Assembly (NCBI GenBank): GCA_010015805.1
Contig: ML978126.1
Span: forward strand, 620,001-684,000
Direction of reading: 5' to 3'
Length of the DNA stretch: 64,000 nucleotides
Origin: Rhizodiscina lignyota
Lineage: Eukaryota; Ascomycota; Dothideomycetes; Aulographales; Rhizodiscinaceae
Both the position numbers and the translations under genes were made by a program. Shown here piece by piece: positions 43,526-53,934 of this stretch; position 1 is the stretch's first letter; each line of letters begins with the position of its first letter. The notes under the pieces are model-generated. The model was not told the DNA's origin, ran no database searches, and worked only from the letters and a program-made list of their open reading frames with translations.

Positions 43526-46039
43526 TCACCCATGCGCTTCCTTCAATAACATGGAGCTGACCACATCCTCCTTCTTCGGCAGTAAAAGTTTGCCAAGCTT
43601 TTTGGTGTTAACCGCTGTCATGAAGATGTAGCCAACTATAAACGGAAGTTGGTTTTCGGTTTCCATGTAGCCAGGGCCATATATTCGCTTCACTTCGCTG
43701 TCAATATGCTTCTTGATGGTACGAAGCAGTAACCAGCAACTACGGTGAAGGCGGAAGTGGTCAAAGGTCAATGCGACCTCTTCGGATATGAGTGATTCAC
43801 AAATCAACATGGGCGCGTCTGGTGTCGTGTTTGTTTTCTGCTTCTGGGTCCTTTCCCGTAAGGCATTTGGGTCGGTATTGGCAGTATCGAAGTCGTCATT
43901 CTCCTTTAGGCACTTCTCTAGGACCCGTTTAATGTCCGGAACGCTCCTCCCGATATCTTCGAAGGAGGTATATCCGAACCGCAATTCATTTGCGACTGGG
44001 CTTATAGTCGTTCCCTCGATCCCTCCGCGTGGGCCTTGCTGTGACTCAATCGGACGAGAGTGTGGCCGCCTGCCACCGCGGGCAAAATTTTGTGCCGAGT
44101 AGCCCATAGACAGACAGAAGCGTTTGAAGTATTCTTCTACGTCATTTGGCTTACTGCCAGCAAACATTGCGGTGTCGCCGTAGAAAGCCAGAGCAAGATT
44201 CATATCTTGCCACCCCTTCTCTAAAAACTTCTCTTTAAGGGCAGCATTATAGAGTTGCGCAGTGTATTTAGCGGAGCCCCAAGCGTTAAGGAAACCAGTA
44301 CCGGTATATTGCATGTCGAGCTTCATGCCGAAGAGGAGCGAACCGCAGAGCCAAGGATGACCGATGAGGAAGGAATGTGGTATTGTGGGTGGGTGGAGCG
44401 GCTGTGTAATATTAGTGGTGGGTCTGGAGATTCACTAATGGTGGCTTACCAGGTCATTTTCGGGCATCTATTTCCAAGTCAGTTAGCTGGAGCTAAACGT
44501 CAAGAACGAGACTTACTAGTTTCGCCTTTTCCCTTTGCATTGTGTCTACTTCAACCAACCGCCCAACCTTGCTCAAGATGACTCTCAGAGCCTCATCATT
44601 CTGTCGCGGCCAGTTCTCAATTCTGAGTTTTTCATGGAGTTCGAAGTTTTGTTCCAAAGAGGCCTTGGCATTGCGAGCATACTGTCGAAAATCAACCCAG
44701 GCCTGACCAGATTCGCCGCGGAAGATATGTCGGATATCTAAATAGATTTGAGCAGCAAAATCTAGTGCCAGCGTATGACGGCCTTGGTTCTTGAATCTGC
44801 CAACAGCCACTGTGAACTCGTCAGTAGCCGATATACCAATTTTCCTATTGATGTAGTAAAAGAGGAGTATGTCTGATAGTGTTTCCATAAGGATGGCTCT
44901 GTCCTCGTCCCACTTTTCTGGGCCAGACATCTTTGCTCGATCTTTTGTTAGGTCGTATACCCCGAAGTATCCTGATTTATACAGTGGAAGGGGATAGTCA
45001 AAGAGCGAAGAAGGATATGGGTGCTACGAAGAGAGGGTTCCACGAGCCCATAGAGGCTAAAATTGGTGGGATCAGATCCTCGCACAGGTTCCTTCGGGTC
45101 CTGTCCTTGTGATAAGCATTGCGCTGCAAAGAATACATCTCTGGCGTGCATTGTGCTCGGCTGTGATGGATAATCCTTCAGAAATTGCTCTTCTAACTAT
45201 TGTGCTAGTTGAATTGCAACATTGGTGGTAGCAGCAACTGAAATGAGGGTAGCTGCCCCCTGGGAATACATATGCCAGATTTGTTTGATGGTACTTCGAA
45301 TTTTCGAATAGTCCTGTAAGAGAGCGGCAATTCCGAGATAGAGCTCATACATGTCGTCAATGTGCTCCACTTCGTAGACAGCATCAGCTGGCTCAACCTT
45401 TGCGGCACCGGGTGTGGCATCCGGGGCGTTCAGGAACTCTTCGGACGGCTCTTCAACTGTCAGGGCAGCAAACATATTCTCCAGGCGAGCTTCAGTAGCT
45501 TTATCCTGATCCGGTATCGCAGTAGAAGCGTCCTTGGGCTGAACAAGGCCAGCTGGTAGGCGCGGTCTGAGAACTTCTCTTACTTTCTCCAAGATTCCCA
45601 GAAAATAAGAGTGACCCTCCTCAGAGCTCGAATTTTCAATGACATCCGCTTGTTCGACAGCGTGATAATCGTTGTGCACCGTCCGCAGGCGTATTGCCCT
45701 TTCCATCGAGGCCCAGAACTGGACGGGAATCTCGAGGTCAGGCTTGGGTGCCAAATACTCCGCCAACATCACAAAATCCTTGACGCCAATGGTGTATTTT
45801 GGTAGGGAATTCGCATGTTGCTTAGTCCCATTCGCGGAACTGCTTTTGGCTGTTGCTTTCGCTGAGTTCCGAGCCTTTCCTTTGAGGCGTTGGCTCTTCT
45901 GGACTTTGCTTTGTGCATTACCAGTGAGGCGATCTGCGGAGAATCCAAATTTCTTTGCGGTTGTCGCAAGCCATATTGCAATATCGTCGGTATCCTGTTT
46001 GTACCGACGGTATGTGTCGGCCAAGAGTGATGGAAGCAT
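43526..46039 (-). pseudogene. DUF6604 family protein with one in-frame stop
   Basis: On the minus strand the exons are 46039..45028, 44971..44517, 44467..44450 and 44401..43526, giving 787 codons. The N-terminus (MLPSLLADTYRRYKQDTDDI, WLATTAKKFGF) is the DUF6604 signature of fungal proteins of unknown function. The rest reads cleanly (ALDFAAQIYLDIRHIFRG, MNLALAFYGDTAMFAG, PFIVGYIFMTAVNTKKLGK) and all introns have good signals, including an 18-nt exon. Codon 281 (45199-45197) is TAG in the context AIQLAQ-stop-LEEQFLKDYP, where the conserved helix simply continues. No intron can remove it. CAG to TAG is a C-to-T change at CpA, as repeat-induced point mutation produces. The gene may be recently inactivated, polymorphic, read through, or carry an assembly error. 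Confidence 0.75.
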
Positions 46040-46265
46040 GATGATGGACAAGGAGATTTGACTGATGGACCATGAACATATGCCTCGCACACTTAAATAG
46101 GGATGTTGAGCACGGAAGAAAGCATCTCAGAGGTGTTCTGAGCTTGTTGATGAATTAGGAGAGAAAGCCAGGAGAGAAAGGCTAGTTATACGCCTGGTGC
46201 GGTAGGGCAGGAGGGGTGGGTACTGTCGGTGCGGCACGGGAGCTAAGTAGTGTAAAACATCTCGA

Positions 46266-46385
46266 GTGTCCCTGGTGTGACAAAATAGTCGAGACAGATG
46301 AACTGAAACGCTTAAGTAAGAATGAGTTTTGTTCTTTAACATGAATGAGAGCATTCCTGAATGCTTAATTGAATATATAATAAGT
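46266..46385 (+). repeat. Dispersed short repeat, family A, copy 3
   Basis: Contains GGTGTGACAAAATAGTCGAG, GAACTGAAACGCTTAAG, GAGTTTTGTTCTTTAACATG and GAGAGCATTCCTGAATGC followed by TTAATTGAATAT. This is the same block order as copies at 46638 and 61325. Confidence 0.7.
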
Positions 46386-46472
46386 AGCACTTATGCGAAA
46401 TACGTAGCTCTGGCGTGTATAATCTGTATTGATTAATGAGGATATGCATCCTCGCTGTTCGACATATCGCAG

Positions 46473-46504
46473 CCACGATTCAACTTTTTTGGTCGCCCAC
46501 TTGC
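46473..46504 (+). repeat. Family B block, copy 3
   Basis: CACGATTCAACTTTTTTGG followed by TCGCCCACTTGC matches CACGACTCAACTATTTTATC followed by ACCCACTTGC at 12742-12772. Confidence 0.55.
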
Positions 46505-46637
46505 ACCCTTCGACAAGGGCTTATTCTCTCGGCATTGTGAGAAAAGGCCTCGGAAAACTGCGCCAGAAGCGTTCATTTTCGGAGACAGATTTGCCAGGAA
46601 CCTACGCTGAGGTGCAGTATCTGCAGTCAGACTTACC

Positions 46638-46750
46638 AAGCTTAATGGTAACAAAATAGTTGAGCCCGATTAGCTGAATGCCTGTAGTAAGGAGTTTTAT
46701 TCTTCCACACAGACGAGGATATCTCTGAAAGCTCAGTTAGAATGGCAGGA
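46638..46750 (+). repeat. Dispersed short repeat, family A, copy 4
   Basis: Contains GGTAACAAAATAGTTGAG, TAGCTGAATGCC, GAGTTTTATTCTTCCACACAG and GAGGATATCTCTGAAAGC followed by TCAGTTAGAATG. It lies about 370 bp downstream of copy 3 in the same orientation. Confidence 0.7.
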
Positions 46751-47766
46751 AGCACCCTCTAGCAAAATCAATACATTCAGAAGTACCCAAATGCTTTTGA
46801 AGTGACCCTAAGGGACCGAAAACCCCTTGCTCCTTGTCTCTTGCGAAAGACGATCATTGCACCATAAACGCCCGAACACCAGGACTGCAATATGCGATTT
46901 TCAAATGCATGTATTCTCCTCCACGCTGAAATGTCTAAGGTTGGGCCGTTGACATCGTCCTACGCCTCGTTCGTTTCGACTCCTGAGGTCCTCAGAAGTT
47001 GAAGAACAGCTTCAGGACCTCGAAGAGCACACCACCGCAGAGTACGAACGCCAATAATACTAGAACACGATACGTTAGCTCCAGTGCTACCCAAGAGCAT
47101 CCATCGAAGGAATCCAATGCATACTTATCCATGTCATCGATATTGGCGACTTCTGATCATCCTTCTTCTTCGACAAGCTCTCTGGCTTCCCTCGCTTCGC
47201 CTCCTCTGCGCGCGCGAATTTCATGTTTGCGCGACGTTGTTGCGGTGTTTGTGCCTATACGAAGGAGCATAATGATTAGCTTCTGCTTCTATACACATTG
47301 CAGCATTGGAGCGCGCGAAGAAATACCATTTTGAACCAATTGAGTCGAGCTGAACGCTGTTGTGAGACTTGGAAAACCGCAGTGTTGAGAGTTGCTCCTG
47401 TATATATATTCAACTCGTAGATGACTCGGTCGTAGAGGACAAGTGGTGGCAGGCAGCAAGTTTAGTTTCGACTCAGGAGCTGAAGATGGGATGCAAGATG
47501 GGGAATTTCCAAAGCGAATTACAGGTGACGTTGCATTTCTGTGGTTCCGCGCGCTGCAGCTGGTCCTGGCTCGCGAATCGCGTGGCGCGAATTCAGCACC
47601 GCCCGAGCCAGTTCTTCACCCATGCTCCGCAAAGCTTCTTCCCCCGTCGACCTCTTTCCAACTTGCTATTTCCGGAAGCTGCTCTGTCGTTTGACTTGCC
47701 CGTTCGATACGCCGGAGTCACACGAGAGACAATTGATCTTAGAAACCTCCGAAGCTTACCGCAGTC

Positions 47767-48202
47767 ATGTTGCGACGCATTCATGCCAACGTGTCTCCTC
47801 CGCAGCTCCTCCGCACCTCTATGCAGTTCCCAACGTACAGGCAAGCGCGACTAAATTCAACGCCCTCGTACCAACCGCCAAATCCACCACAGAAAGCTGC
47901 CACTCCGAACTCGTCGGAAGAATCAGACCCACGGGGGAGTGCCGCGAAGCCGCATGTATGTTCCACCCCATACATCTAACGCATTGCAAAACTGATTCGA
48001 CATTTCACAGCGCGCGTTCTACTCCAACTTCGGAAAACCGCTCTTCAAGACCTTTCTCATGGCGTTGTTCACATACCAAGTACTGTACTGGGGGTGGCTG
48101 AAGCTCGAGAGCATCGAGATGAAAAGGGATAAGGATGCGGAGGTTAAGAGCCTGGAGGACGAAGTGAAAGGGCTGCTCAAGAGCAAGACAGAGAAGAGCT
48201 AG
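47767..48202 (+). CDS. Small probable mitochondrial membrane protein (126 residues)
   Basis: Exons are 47767..47955 and 48011..48202, joined in phase 0 across a 55-nt intron (GTATGT to TTTCACAG). The N-terminus MLRRIHANVSPPQLLRTSM with the following RQARLNSTPS is a typical mitochondrial presequence, basic and Ser-rich with no acids. After a disordered Pro/Ser linker, exon 2 starts RAFYSNFGKPLFKTFLMALF and carries one hydrophobic helix (FKTFLMALFTYQVLYWGWL). A charged C-terminal helix (EVKSLEDEVKGLLKSKTEKS) follows. The shape suits a small inner-membrane protein facing the intermembrane space or matrix. I do not recognise a named family. Confidence 0.75.
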
Positions 48203-48499
48203 GAATGGCCAGTCAGATTGGATTCATCACCAGGGGGCCATCTGAGCTTTTGGACGCTGTCGCATGCTCGGCTCCGCAAGGACCCCATCGTCGGGTGCGA
48301 GATATTTAGAAGGTGGCATATTATTCTCCTGAAGACTATGGCTGCACCCTGAGGACGCCAAAAGACCATTGAGAGCTTCAATGTTGGATATTGGCCGCTT
48401 CGTCTCTCAAACCCATCCTCGCTCGAGAACATCTAGAGCAAGAGTTGTGCACTCGAAGATGGACAATCATTGAACGCGAGAGCGCTGTAGCACTATGCG

Positions 48500-48690
48500 G
48501 CAAGCTAGTGTTGCTCTTCGACACATACGAGAGCATCTCTGAAAGCTTGATGGAATATGCTTGGACGGCGTCTATCAACATCGCCGAGCAAGGCCGTAGT
48601 GCTTCGCAGCGAGCCGTTGTTGCTCTTCGATGCAGGCGAGCGCATCTCTGAAGGGTCGAGTAGATATACTATAGACAGTATTAACGAAGA
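48500..48690 (+). repeat. Dispersed short repeat, family A, two tandem partial copies
   Basis: GTGTTGCTCTTCGACACATA then GAGAGCATCTCTGAAAGC then TTGATGGAATATGCTTGG is followed ~95 bp later by GTTGTTGCTCTTCGATGCAG, GAGCGCATCTCTGAAGGG and TCGAGTAGATATACTATAGA. The two units are in the same orientation. Confidence 0.75.
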
Positions 48691-48814
48691 ATACCCGACT
48701 CGTTAGAACGATTCAACGCAAGCCAGCATGACTCTACGAGGTCGACGAGAGCGCGTCTCAAAACCCGATTGCATTTGCTTTGGACACTGTCTATCAGGTT
48801 CACCAGGCAGTGCT

Positions 48815-48900
48815 GTAATACTTCGTGGAAATCCGGTGTTGCTCTTCGGGACAAGTGAGAGCATCGCTGAAAGTATGATTTAACATGCTTTGGAGCGTAT
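48815..48900 (+). repeat. Dispersed short repeat, family A, further copy
   Basis: GCTGTAATACTTCGTGG, GTGTTGCTCTTCGGGACAAG, GAGAGCATCGCTGAAAGT and ATGATTTAACATGCTTTGGA repeat the units at 48500-48690. A weaker block (GAGAGCGCGTCTCAAAACCC) lies between at about 48745. Confidence 0.75.
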
Positions 48901-49806
48901 TCGTGTGAGTTACACCGCTGCGACATCCATTGTTTGTCTTAGCGAAAAAGCATATTTGCTTTGGCCTTTCAATACCTCGCACTGCGACGTAACTTTCTGC
49001 GCGCCTCCCGACTGTATGGTCCCGTCGCTGCGTTCCATCGGGTGTCGTCCGATGACGTGTACTTGAAGGCCGGCACGGGCATGTAAAGAACCATGCATTT
49101 GTTGGATGACAGTCGTCAGGATCGTTGCTTCTAGCGTAGTGTACTTGCAGCCAGTAAAACATAACGACGTCTTGTTGTCTTCTTTTGAACGTATCCTGTG
49201 ACCTCTGAAATTGGAGAATTGAAAGCTTCTTGTAAGATACAACAGCAGCGACTTCGGGGAGTGTTATTTATATTCACCATAGAAGCCGGAAATGACTTGG
49301 TCTACTGCTTTTCAATTGCTTAAGCAGATGTCATTCAACTCGTCGGATATGATTTCAACCCAACCACATGCCATGGAGTAGTCACCGTAATCGATCAATC
49401 TCATTATCCGATTTCCTGAAGCCGTTTTGAGGTCTAAGTACATCATTGCTTCTCCTGTGAGTGGATAGAGTACCGATGCAGTACCAAAATTTTCAAGAGA
49501 GGCGTAGCATAGCCACCAGTAGTCCCAGCACTAGAGATTCAACAATGCCATTCAGTAATTAATATCCATTGAATTCAGCACAGGGCTGTGTTAATGTTCA
49601 GAGCGTGGTATTTCGCCTCAGATACTCTCTGTGAGATGCGTTCCAAGGGCCTCTCCGGCCATACCCGCTATTATGTACAATATTCCATCCAATTGACTCC
49701 AAGACCGGTCATAATATCATCTCAGGACTTTGCATATAAGTCCATTACGTGCTGCAGCGTGTAAACAAGCTGCTCAAATCATTGCTTTCCAATTTCCACA
49801 GCCCGA

Positions 49807-50470
49807 TCACCAGAGATCGATTTGCTGCGGAGTATGATGTCGTTCAAGGCTCTTTCTTCTCGGATGCAAATTCAGACGTATTTGCTCCGTGGGCGATTGG
49901 GGTTCAAGTTGCAGTGAATGTTTCCGACAGTGGCACCGCTGATGCTTCTTTTGCGGTGTCTTTGGTATCGTGATGCTGAGAGGACTTGACGGGGTATCTT
50001 GAACCCACCCATCGCCTGCGCAGTATTCTGCTAGTGCCGGTTCATCACAGTTGCAGACTGATAAGATAAGTTAGTCAAATGTTGTCCGAGGCTAATCGCT
50101 ATGCACACATACTTGGCTTGGATGTCTTTACATTTTGTGGAATTGGGGAGGGACTTCGTTCCTCGTTTGGGGTGGTGATGCTCTGATTTTCTGTCGTCTC
50201 CGATTTGCTGTCCTCTTGAAGTAGAGGGACAACAGTGATTGAGAAGCCTTTTTGCTCTTCCGTGGACTCAATGGGATAGGCGTTTTCCAATGCCTTCGCG
50301 CATTGTGCGTCAATGTAGGCGAGTTCGTCTCTCTCAGCCTGCAGAATTGCTTCTGCTGCCGAGGAGTCGCAATTCAGATAGTCATTCCAAAGCAAGCCGT
50401 TCCAACCATCGAACCGTTTTGGCGTAGGTCCGTAGTTGGGAATGTTCGGTTGAGTTGCAGTAGAAATCAT
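49807..50470 (-). CDS. Two-exon orphan protein with Cys clusters (202 residues)
   Basis: On the minus strand the exons are 50470..50113 and 50057..49807. The intron (GTATGTG, branch TTGACTAACTT, TTATCAG) is 55 nt and textbook in form. Joining gives KTSKP-ICNCDEPALAEYC, then a stretch ending RCHCRKHSLQ and LERHHTPQQIDLW. The first exon begins MISTATQPNIPNYGPTPKRF and contains acidic helices (AAEAILQAERDELAYIDAQC). Cysteines cluster as CNC...C and CHC, which could hold a metal or disulfides. There is no signal peptide, so it is unlikely to be a classical secreted effector. I recognise no family. It sits in a repeat-rich accessory segment, as lineage-specific genes often do. A chance open frame cannot be excluded, though the splice signals argue against it. 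Confidence 0.5.
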
Positions 50471-51985
50471 GTGGAAGGTTGTTTGAAGGTTATTTGATGA
50501 GATTGATGCTCGATTGAATTGATTGTGCTTTGTGATCTGTGGAGTCCAGAATGTGGCAATTACCTTCTCGTTTAAATATGTAGCACTGTATAATTGTTTC
50601 GATTGAAACCATCACTGGTCATGCTCTCATGACACTTACTGAATAGGAAAGATATCTTGTTTGGGGTTCACGAGGTGACAATCGGACCATGCCAAAGCGG
50701 CCTCTCCCGCCGAGTGGTTCGAGACTCATCGTGGCGTGACTGATGAGTGTGTTGGTCATTGGTCCATTTCCGATCACACCACGTTGGCGGCCGGCGCCTA
50801 GCGCCGCAATCATTGGCGCTAGACAATGCCATGCTCTTGGTCCATCACGGGAATCGACAAACGGCATTTTCATATCGCTGATTGCAAATCTGTGCAAGCT
50901 GAAGATAGGTAATGTCGAGGAGAAATCTTGCAAGAAGAAAAGAAAAGGCGGGAGACTCGGGGATTCTCCCATAATCTAACCATTTTGGGACTAGATGATT
51001 TTGACACTCCGTAGTCTCAGACAAACTCAACTTCAATTTCGTTCGGACACATTCCATGAGCTCTTTTACCTGTTCCGTTCCTCGGAATCATTCAACTGAT
51101 ATTCGTTAAACCATTTTGCGTTCGCTAGAGTTTTCTACTCAACCTCCCACCTATTCAAACGAGGCACAAGACCTACCTACCTCCGGCCGTCACCCAGCCA
51201 TGATAATGATCCGATGTGGTCGATAGCATCAAGAGTAGCATTTTCGTACGACCCCAAAGCTTATTCGTCCGATCAAGAGTAAATAAGAGATTCAGCTTAT
51301 GCTCAGAGCGATGCTTGGGCGATAGTAGAGAGGCAATGAAAGAACGACCAAGTGGTGAATGACGCCGGCCATAGAAGCATGCTCATGCACAAGTGAATCG
51401 ATGCCTGAGCAACCGTGGGCCAAGCGAGGACGAACGACTAACGCAATCAAGGGTGAAGTCTAGGAATCTATACTTTACTGTGGAAGAACAGCCGTTCCAG
51501 TTCAAGGAAATGACCGCTGCCACGTGAGCGAAAAGCGGCCATCTGCTATGAAAGTGATGTTACAGCTGTTGAGTCAGCTCTGCAGAAGAAAGCCTAGCTC
51601 GTTCAGGTTGACAGTTAAGTATTGTGCGAATCAAAACCAAGAGGCGCCGTCTCCCTTCGAACCGGGCTGCAACGCTCGCGTGGAAGCAGTGGAAGAACAG
51701 CAACTCCAGTTCACAATTATGATGAAGCGGCCGCTGTGATGCAATCACCGAATGACCATCCACGCTGAGATGTTCCGAATTTCGCTCGAGTGAGGCGTAA
51801 CGACCACCCCAGCTGACATCTAGTAGCAAGGATTTGTTTACACGGAAAGTAATTAGAGGGCTCGGATATCGCGAAGTGCATCTAGTCTCGATGAATTCTG
51901 GCATTTGAAGTGTTACATTCCGCAGCCCGCGGGTATATCCTGATCTACTGGGATGTCATTGGTGTGCACTGCAGTGCTTTTGCGC
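50471..51985. other. Intergenic region with a diverged duplication
   Basis: 1.5 kb between the orphan gene's 5' end and the SDR gene's 3' end. It contains a diverged direct repeat pair near 51480 and 51690 (listed separately). No gene is seen. Confidence 0.5.
51481..51770 (+). repeat. Diverged direct repeat pair (family C)
   Basis: GTGGAAGAACAGCCGTTCC with AGTTCAAGGAAATGACCGCT at ~51480 recurs as GTGGAAGAACAGCAACTCC with AGTTCACAATTATGATGAAG at ~51690. Each copy is followed by a GCGGCC block. A related block occurs at ~27597 (TTCCAGTTCCAGAATGACAA then AGCGGCCGCTG). A 16-nt word AAAGAACGACCAAGTG at ~51338 also occurs at ~62735. Confidence 0.5.
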
Positions 51986-52794
51986 TCACACACAGCGGCC
52001 GCCATCAACCTCAAGGTTCACACCGGTCACGAACTCTGCCTCATCACTGGATAGGTAGCAGCAAGCATTTGCGATATCACTTGGCTTCGAGTCTCTTCCG
52101 AGCGGGACCGTGGCGATGAAACCCTTCCGATTCTCTGGCGTATCTGCCTTCCCGAGGAAGAGGTGACTCCTTTGGAAATGTTAGCGAGCTAAGATACGTC
52201 AATGGAGAAAATGGGTACTGACAATCCCGTGCTGCCAGCGAATACCGGGCAGACAGCGTTGAAGCGAATTCCCTTTGGACCATACTCCACTGCCATTGCC
52301 TTCGTGGCATTGCTGACTGCCGCCTTCGATGCGTTGTACCAGGCCAGACCGGGACGAGGCCTGATACCTGCGGTGGAAGCGATGTTAATGAACACACCCG
52401 GTCTCTTGTTGTCCAGGAAGTACGGGAGCAGGACGCTCGTTGAGAGGTATATCGACCTCACATTGACATTGAAGACGAGATCGAAGTCTTTATCAGTCAC
52501 TGTCTCGGTGGGCTTGTTGGCGTACGTCGCTCCAGCATTGTTGATGACAATGTCAAGCTGGCCGAATTTATCAAGAGTTGTTTTCAGGACTGCGTGCCAG
52601 TCGTCTCTGTTCGTCACATCACCCTTCGTAAATTCGCATCCAATCTCTTTCGCAGCTGCACTGCCGCCGTCTGCGGACAGATCGGTGATGATCACTTTGG
52701 CTCCCTCCTTTGTGAACTTCTCCGCAATTCCTTTGCCGAAACCGGAAGCTCCTCCAGTGACGATAGCTACTTTGCCTTCGAGACGACCACCCAT
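51986..52794 (-). CDS. Short-chain dehydrogenase/reductase (classical SDR)
   Basis: On the minus strand the exons are 52794..52223 and 52169..51986, giving 251 residues. The 53-nt intron has a CGCTAAC branch point. This is a classical Rossmann-fold SDR: the cofactor motif TGGASGFG (~13-20), Asp 38-region (VIITDLSADG) suggesting NAD(H) preference, NNAG (INNAGATYANKP), the catalytic Ser in NIASTAG, Tyr/Lys in WYNASKAA, and the C-terminal LEVDGGRCV typical of FabG-like enzymes. The substrate cannot be read from sequence. It is divergently arranged with a cupin gene across 588 bp, so the two may belong to one small catabolic or metabolite-modifying unit. Confidence 0.92.
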
Positions 52795-53382
52795 GGCTGC
52801 TGATTTTGGTTACTGGAAGAGAGGTAGAACTTGTTTGGTATCAGATGAGAGCTCCTGGAGGACGTTTCAAGTAGATGACGATAATAGTGGGCGGATGTTG
52901 CAATTCCATTTAATCGAGCTTTTATGCGGTCCTTTTTCGGGCCAAGGTTACCTTCCCGAGCATATGAGAGTGTTGTCATGAGGGGCAAGAGCGGCCTAAG
53001 GGCCCCATCAGGGCGGTATCGCGGGGTATCTCCACGATGGACACAAACGGACAGAAGTGCGAGGCTCGTGATCACAAGCTCTCCATTATATCTCCAAATG
53101 TAAACATATGCATGTCTCTGCCGGTATTGCGCACCTTTTTCAAACAATTGATAGTGGTTATTAGTTCAGAGGGCATAGTTATCTCCCCACGGTTCGGTAC
53201 AACAGCTGTATATTGCCCCGCAGTAAGCCAGGTACGCGGAAGTACTTACTTCTTTTGATCCTAGAACTGCGCTTGTTATCACATTTTATATTTCAAGCTT
53301 CTCCTTTTGGCCTTGAACCAATATCTTGGGGCATTCAATCGTCTGAAGAATCAAGCGTTGCTTTGCCGAGTTACAAGCCACC
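52795..53382. promoter_or_regulatory. Divergent promoter region, SDR and cupin genes
   Basis: 588 bp between the two divergent start codons. No clear binding site is recognised. Shared control is an inference from the arrangement. Confidence 0.4.
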
Positions 53383-53934
53383 ATGTCAATACCAAACGAT
53401 CTTCCGCCGGTAAACCGATACATCACGACTCATGACTCCGAGGGCAAAGCAGTCTTCTCCACTGAACTCTCCGAACAACCGCCGCGTGTTCACATGGGCG
53501 AGCGCGCTAGCTTCGCCTTGGCCTATACGACATCGGGATCTCCAGTCAAGCTCAACGACGATGCCGACATAGAAGGCTACAAACCATACCTGGCTTCTCC
53601 TCCTGGCCTGACGGTATCGAACGGGACTGTATGCCGCATGGTTGACTTCGCCCCAGCACGTCCAAAGGGGGCCATGCATCGGACCGTGAGCATTGACTAC
53701 GGCGTCGTCATTGAGGGGGAAATAGAATGCCTGCTGGATTCCGGGGAGAAGAGGATTATGAAGAGAGGGGATATTTGCGTGCAACGGGCAACAGCGCACG
53801 CGTGGAAAAATCTGAGCCAGGACAAGTGGGCGAGGATGATGTTTGTGTTGATGACCAGCGACAAGCCCACGGTCAATGGAAAAGAGTTGGGTGAAGACGT
53901 GCATACCGTTGAAGGAGTAAAGAAGTCGGGTTGA
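53383..53934 (+). CDS. Cupin-domain protein (183 residues)
   Basis: Single exon beginning MSIPNDLPPVNRYITTHDSE in good context (CACCATGT). The central and C-terminal parts show the single-domain cupin barrel: MHRTVSIDYGVVIEGEIECL (the first cupin motif, with the metal-ligand His and Glu region), LLDSGEKRIMKRGDICVQRA and THAWKNLSQDKWARMMFVL (the second motif with His). Small fungal cupins of this type occur next to oxidoreductases in aromatic-compound or secondary-metabolite pathways, acting as isomerases, dioxygenases or cyclases. The specific reaction is unknown. Confidence 0.88.
   Translation: MSIPNDLPPVNRYITTHDSEGKAVFSTELSEQPPRVHMGERASFALAYTTSGSPVKLNDDADIEGYKPYLASPPGLTVSNGTVCRMVDFAPARPKGAMHRTVSIDYGVVIEGEIECLLDSGEKRIMKRGDICVQRATAHAWKNLSQDKWARMMFVLMTSDKPTVNGKELGEDVHTVEGVKKSG

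Larger units (their letters stand above)
46040..47766. other. Repeat-bearing intergenic region
   Basis: 1.7 kb between the divergent DUF6604 gene and the small mitochondrial-type gene. It contains at least three degenerate repeat copies (listed separately) in A+T-richer sequence, followed by a promoter-like stretch with a TATATATA run near 47402. No gene is supported. Confidence 0.55.
48203..49806. other. Repeat-bearing intergenic region
   Basis: 1.6 kb between converging genes. From 48400 to 48900 it consists largely of repeated family A blocks (listed separately). From 49200 to 49800 it is A+T-rich with no gene. Confidence 0.55.

Noticed and set aside
45180-45230. An intron that would remove the TAG in the DUF6604 gene
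   Set aside because: The only nearby GT-AG pair would be 24 nt long, and longer ones delete conserved residues.
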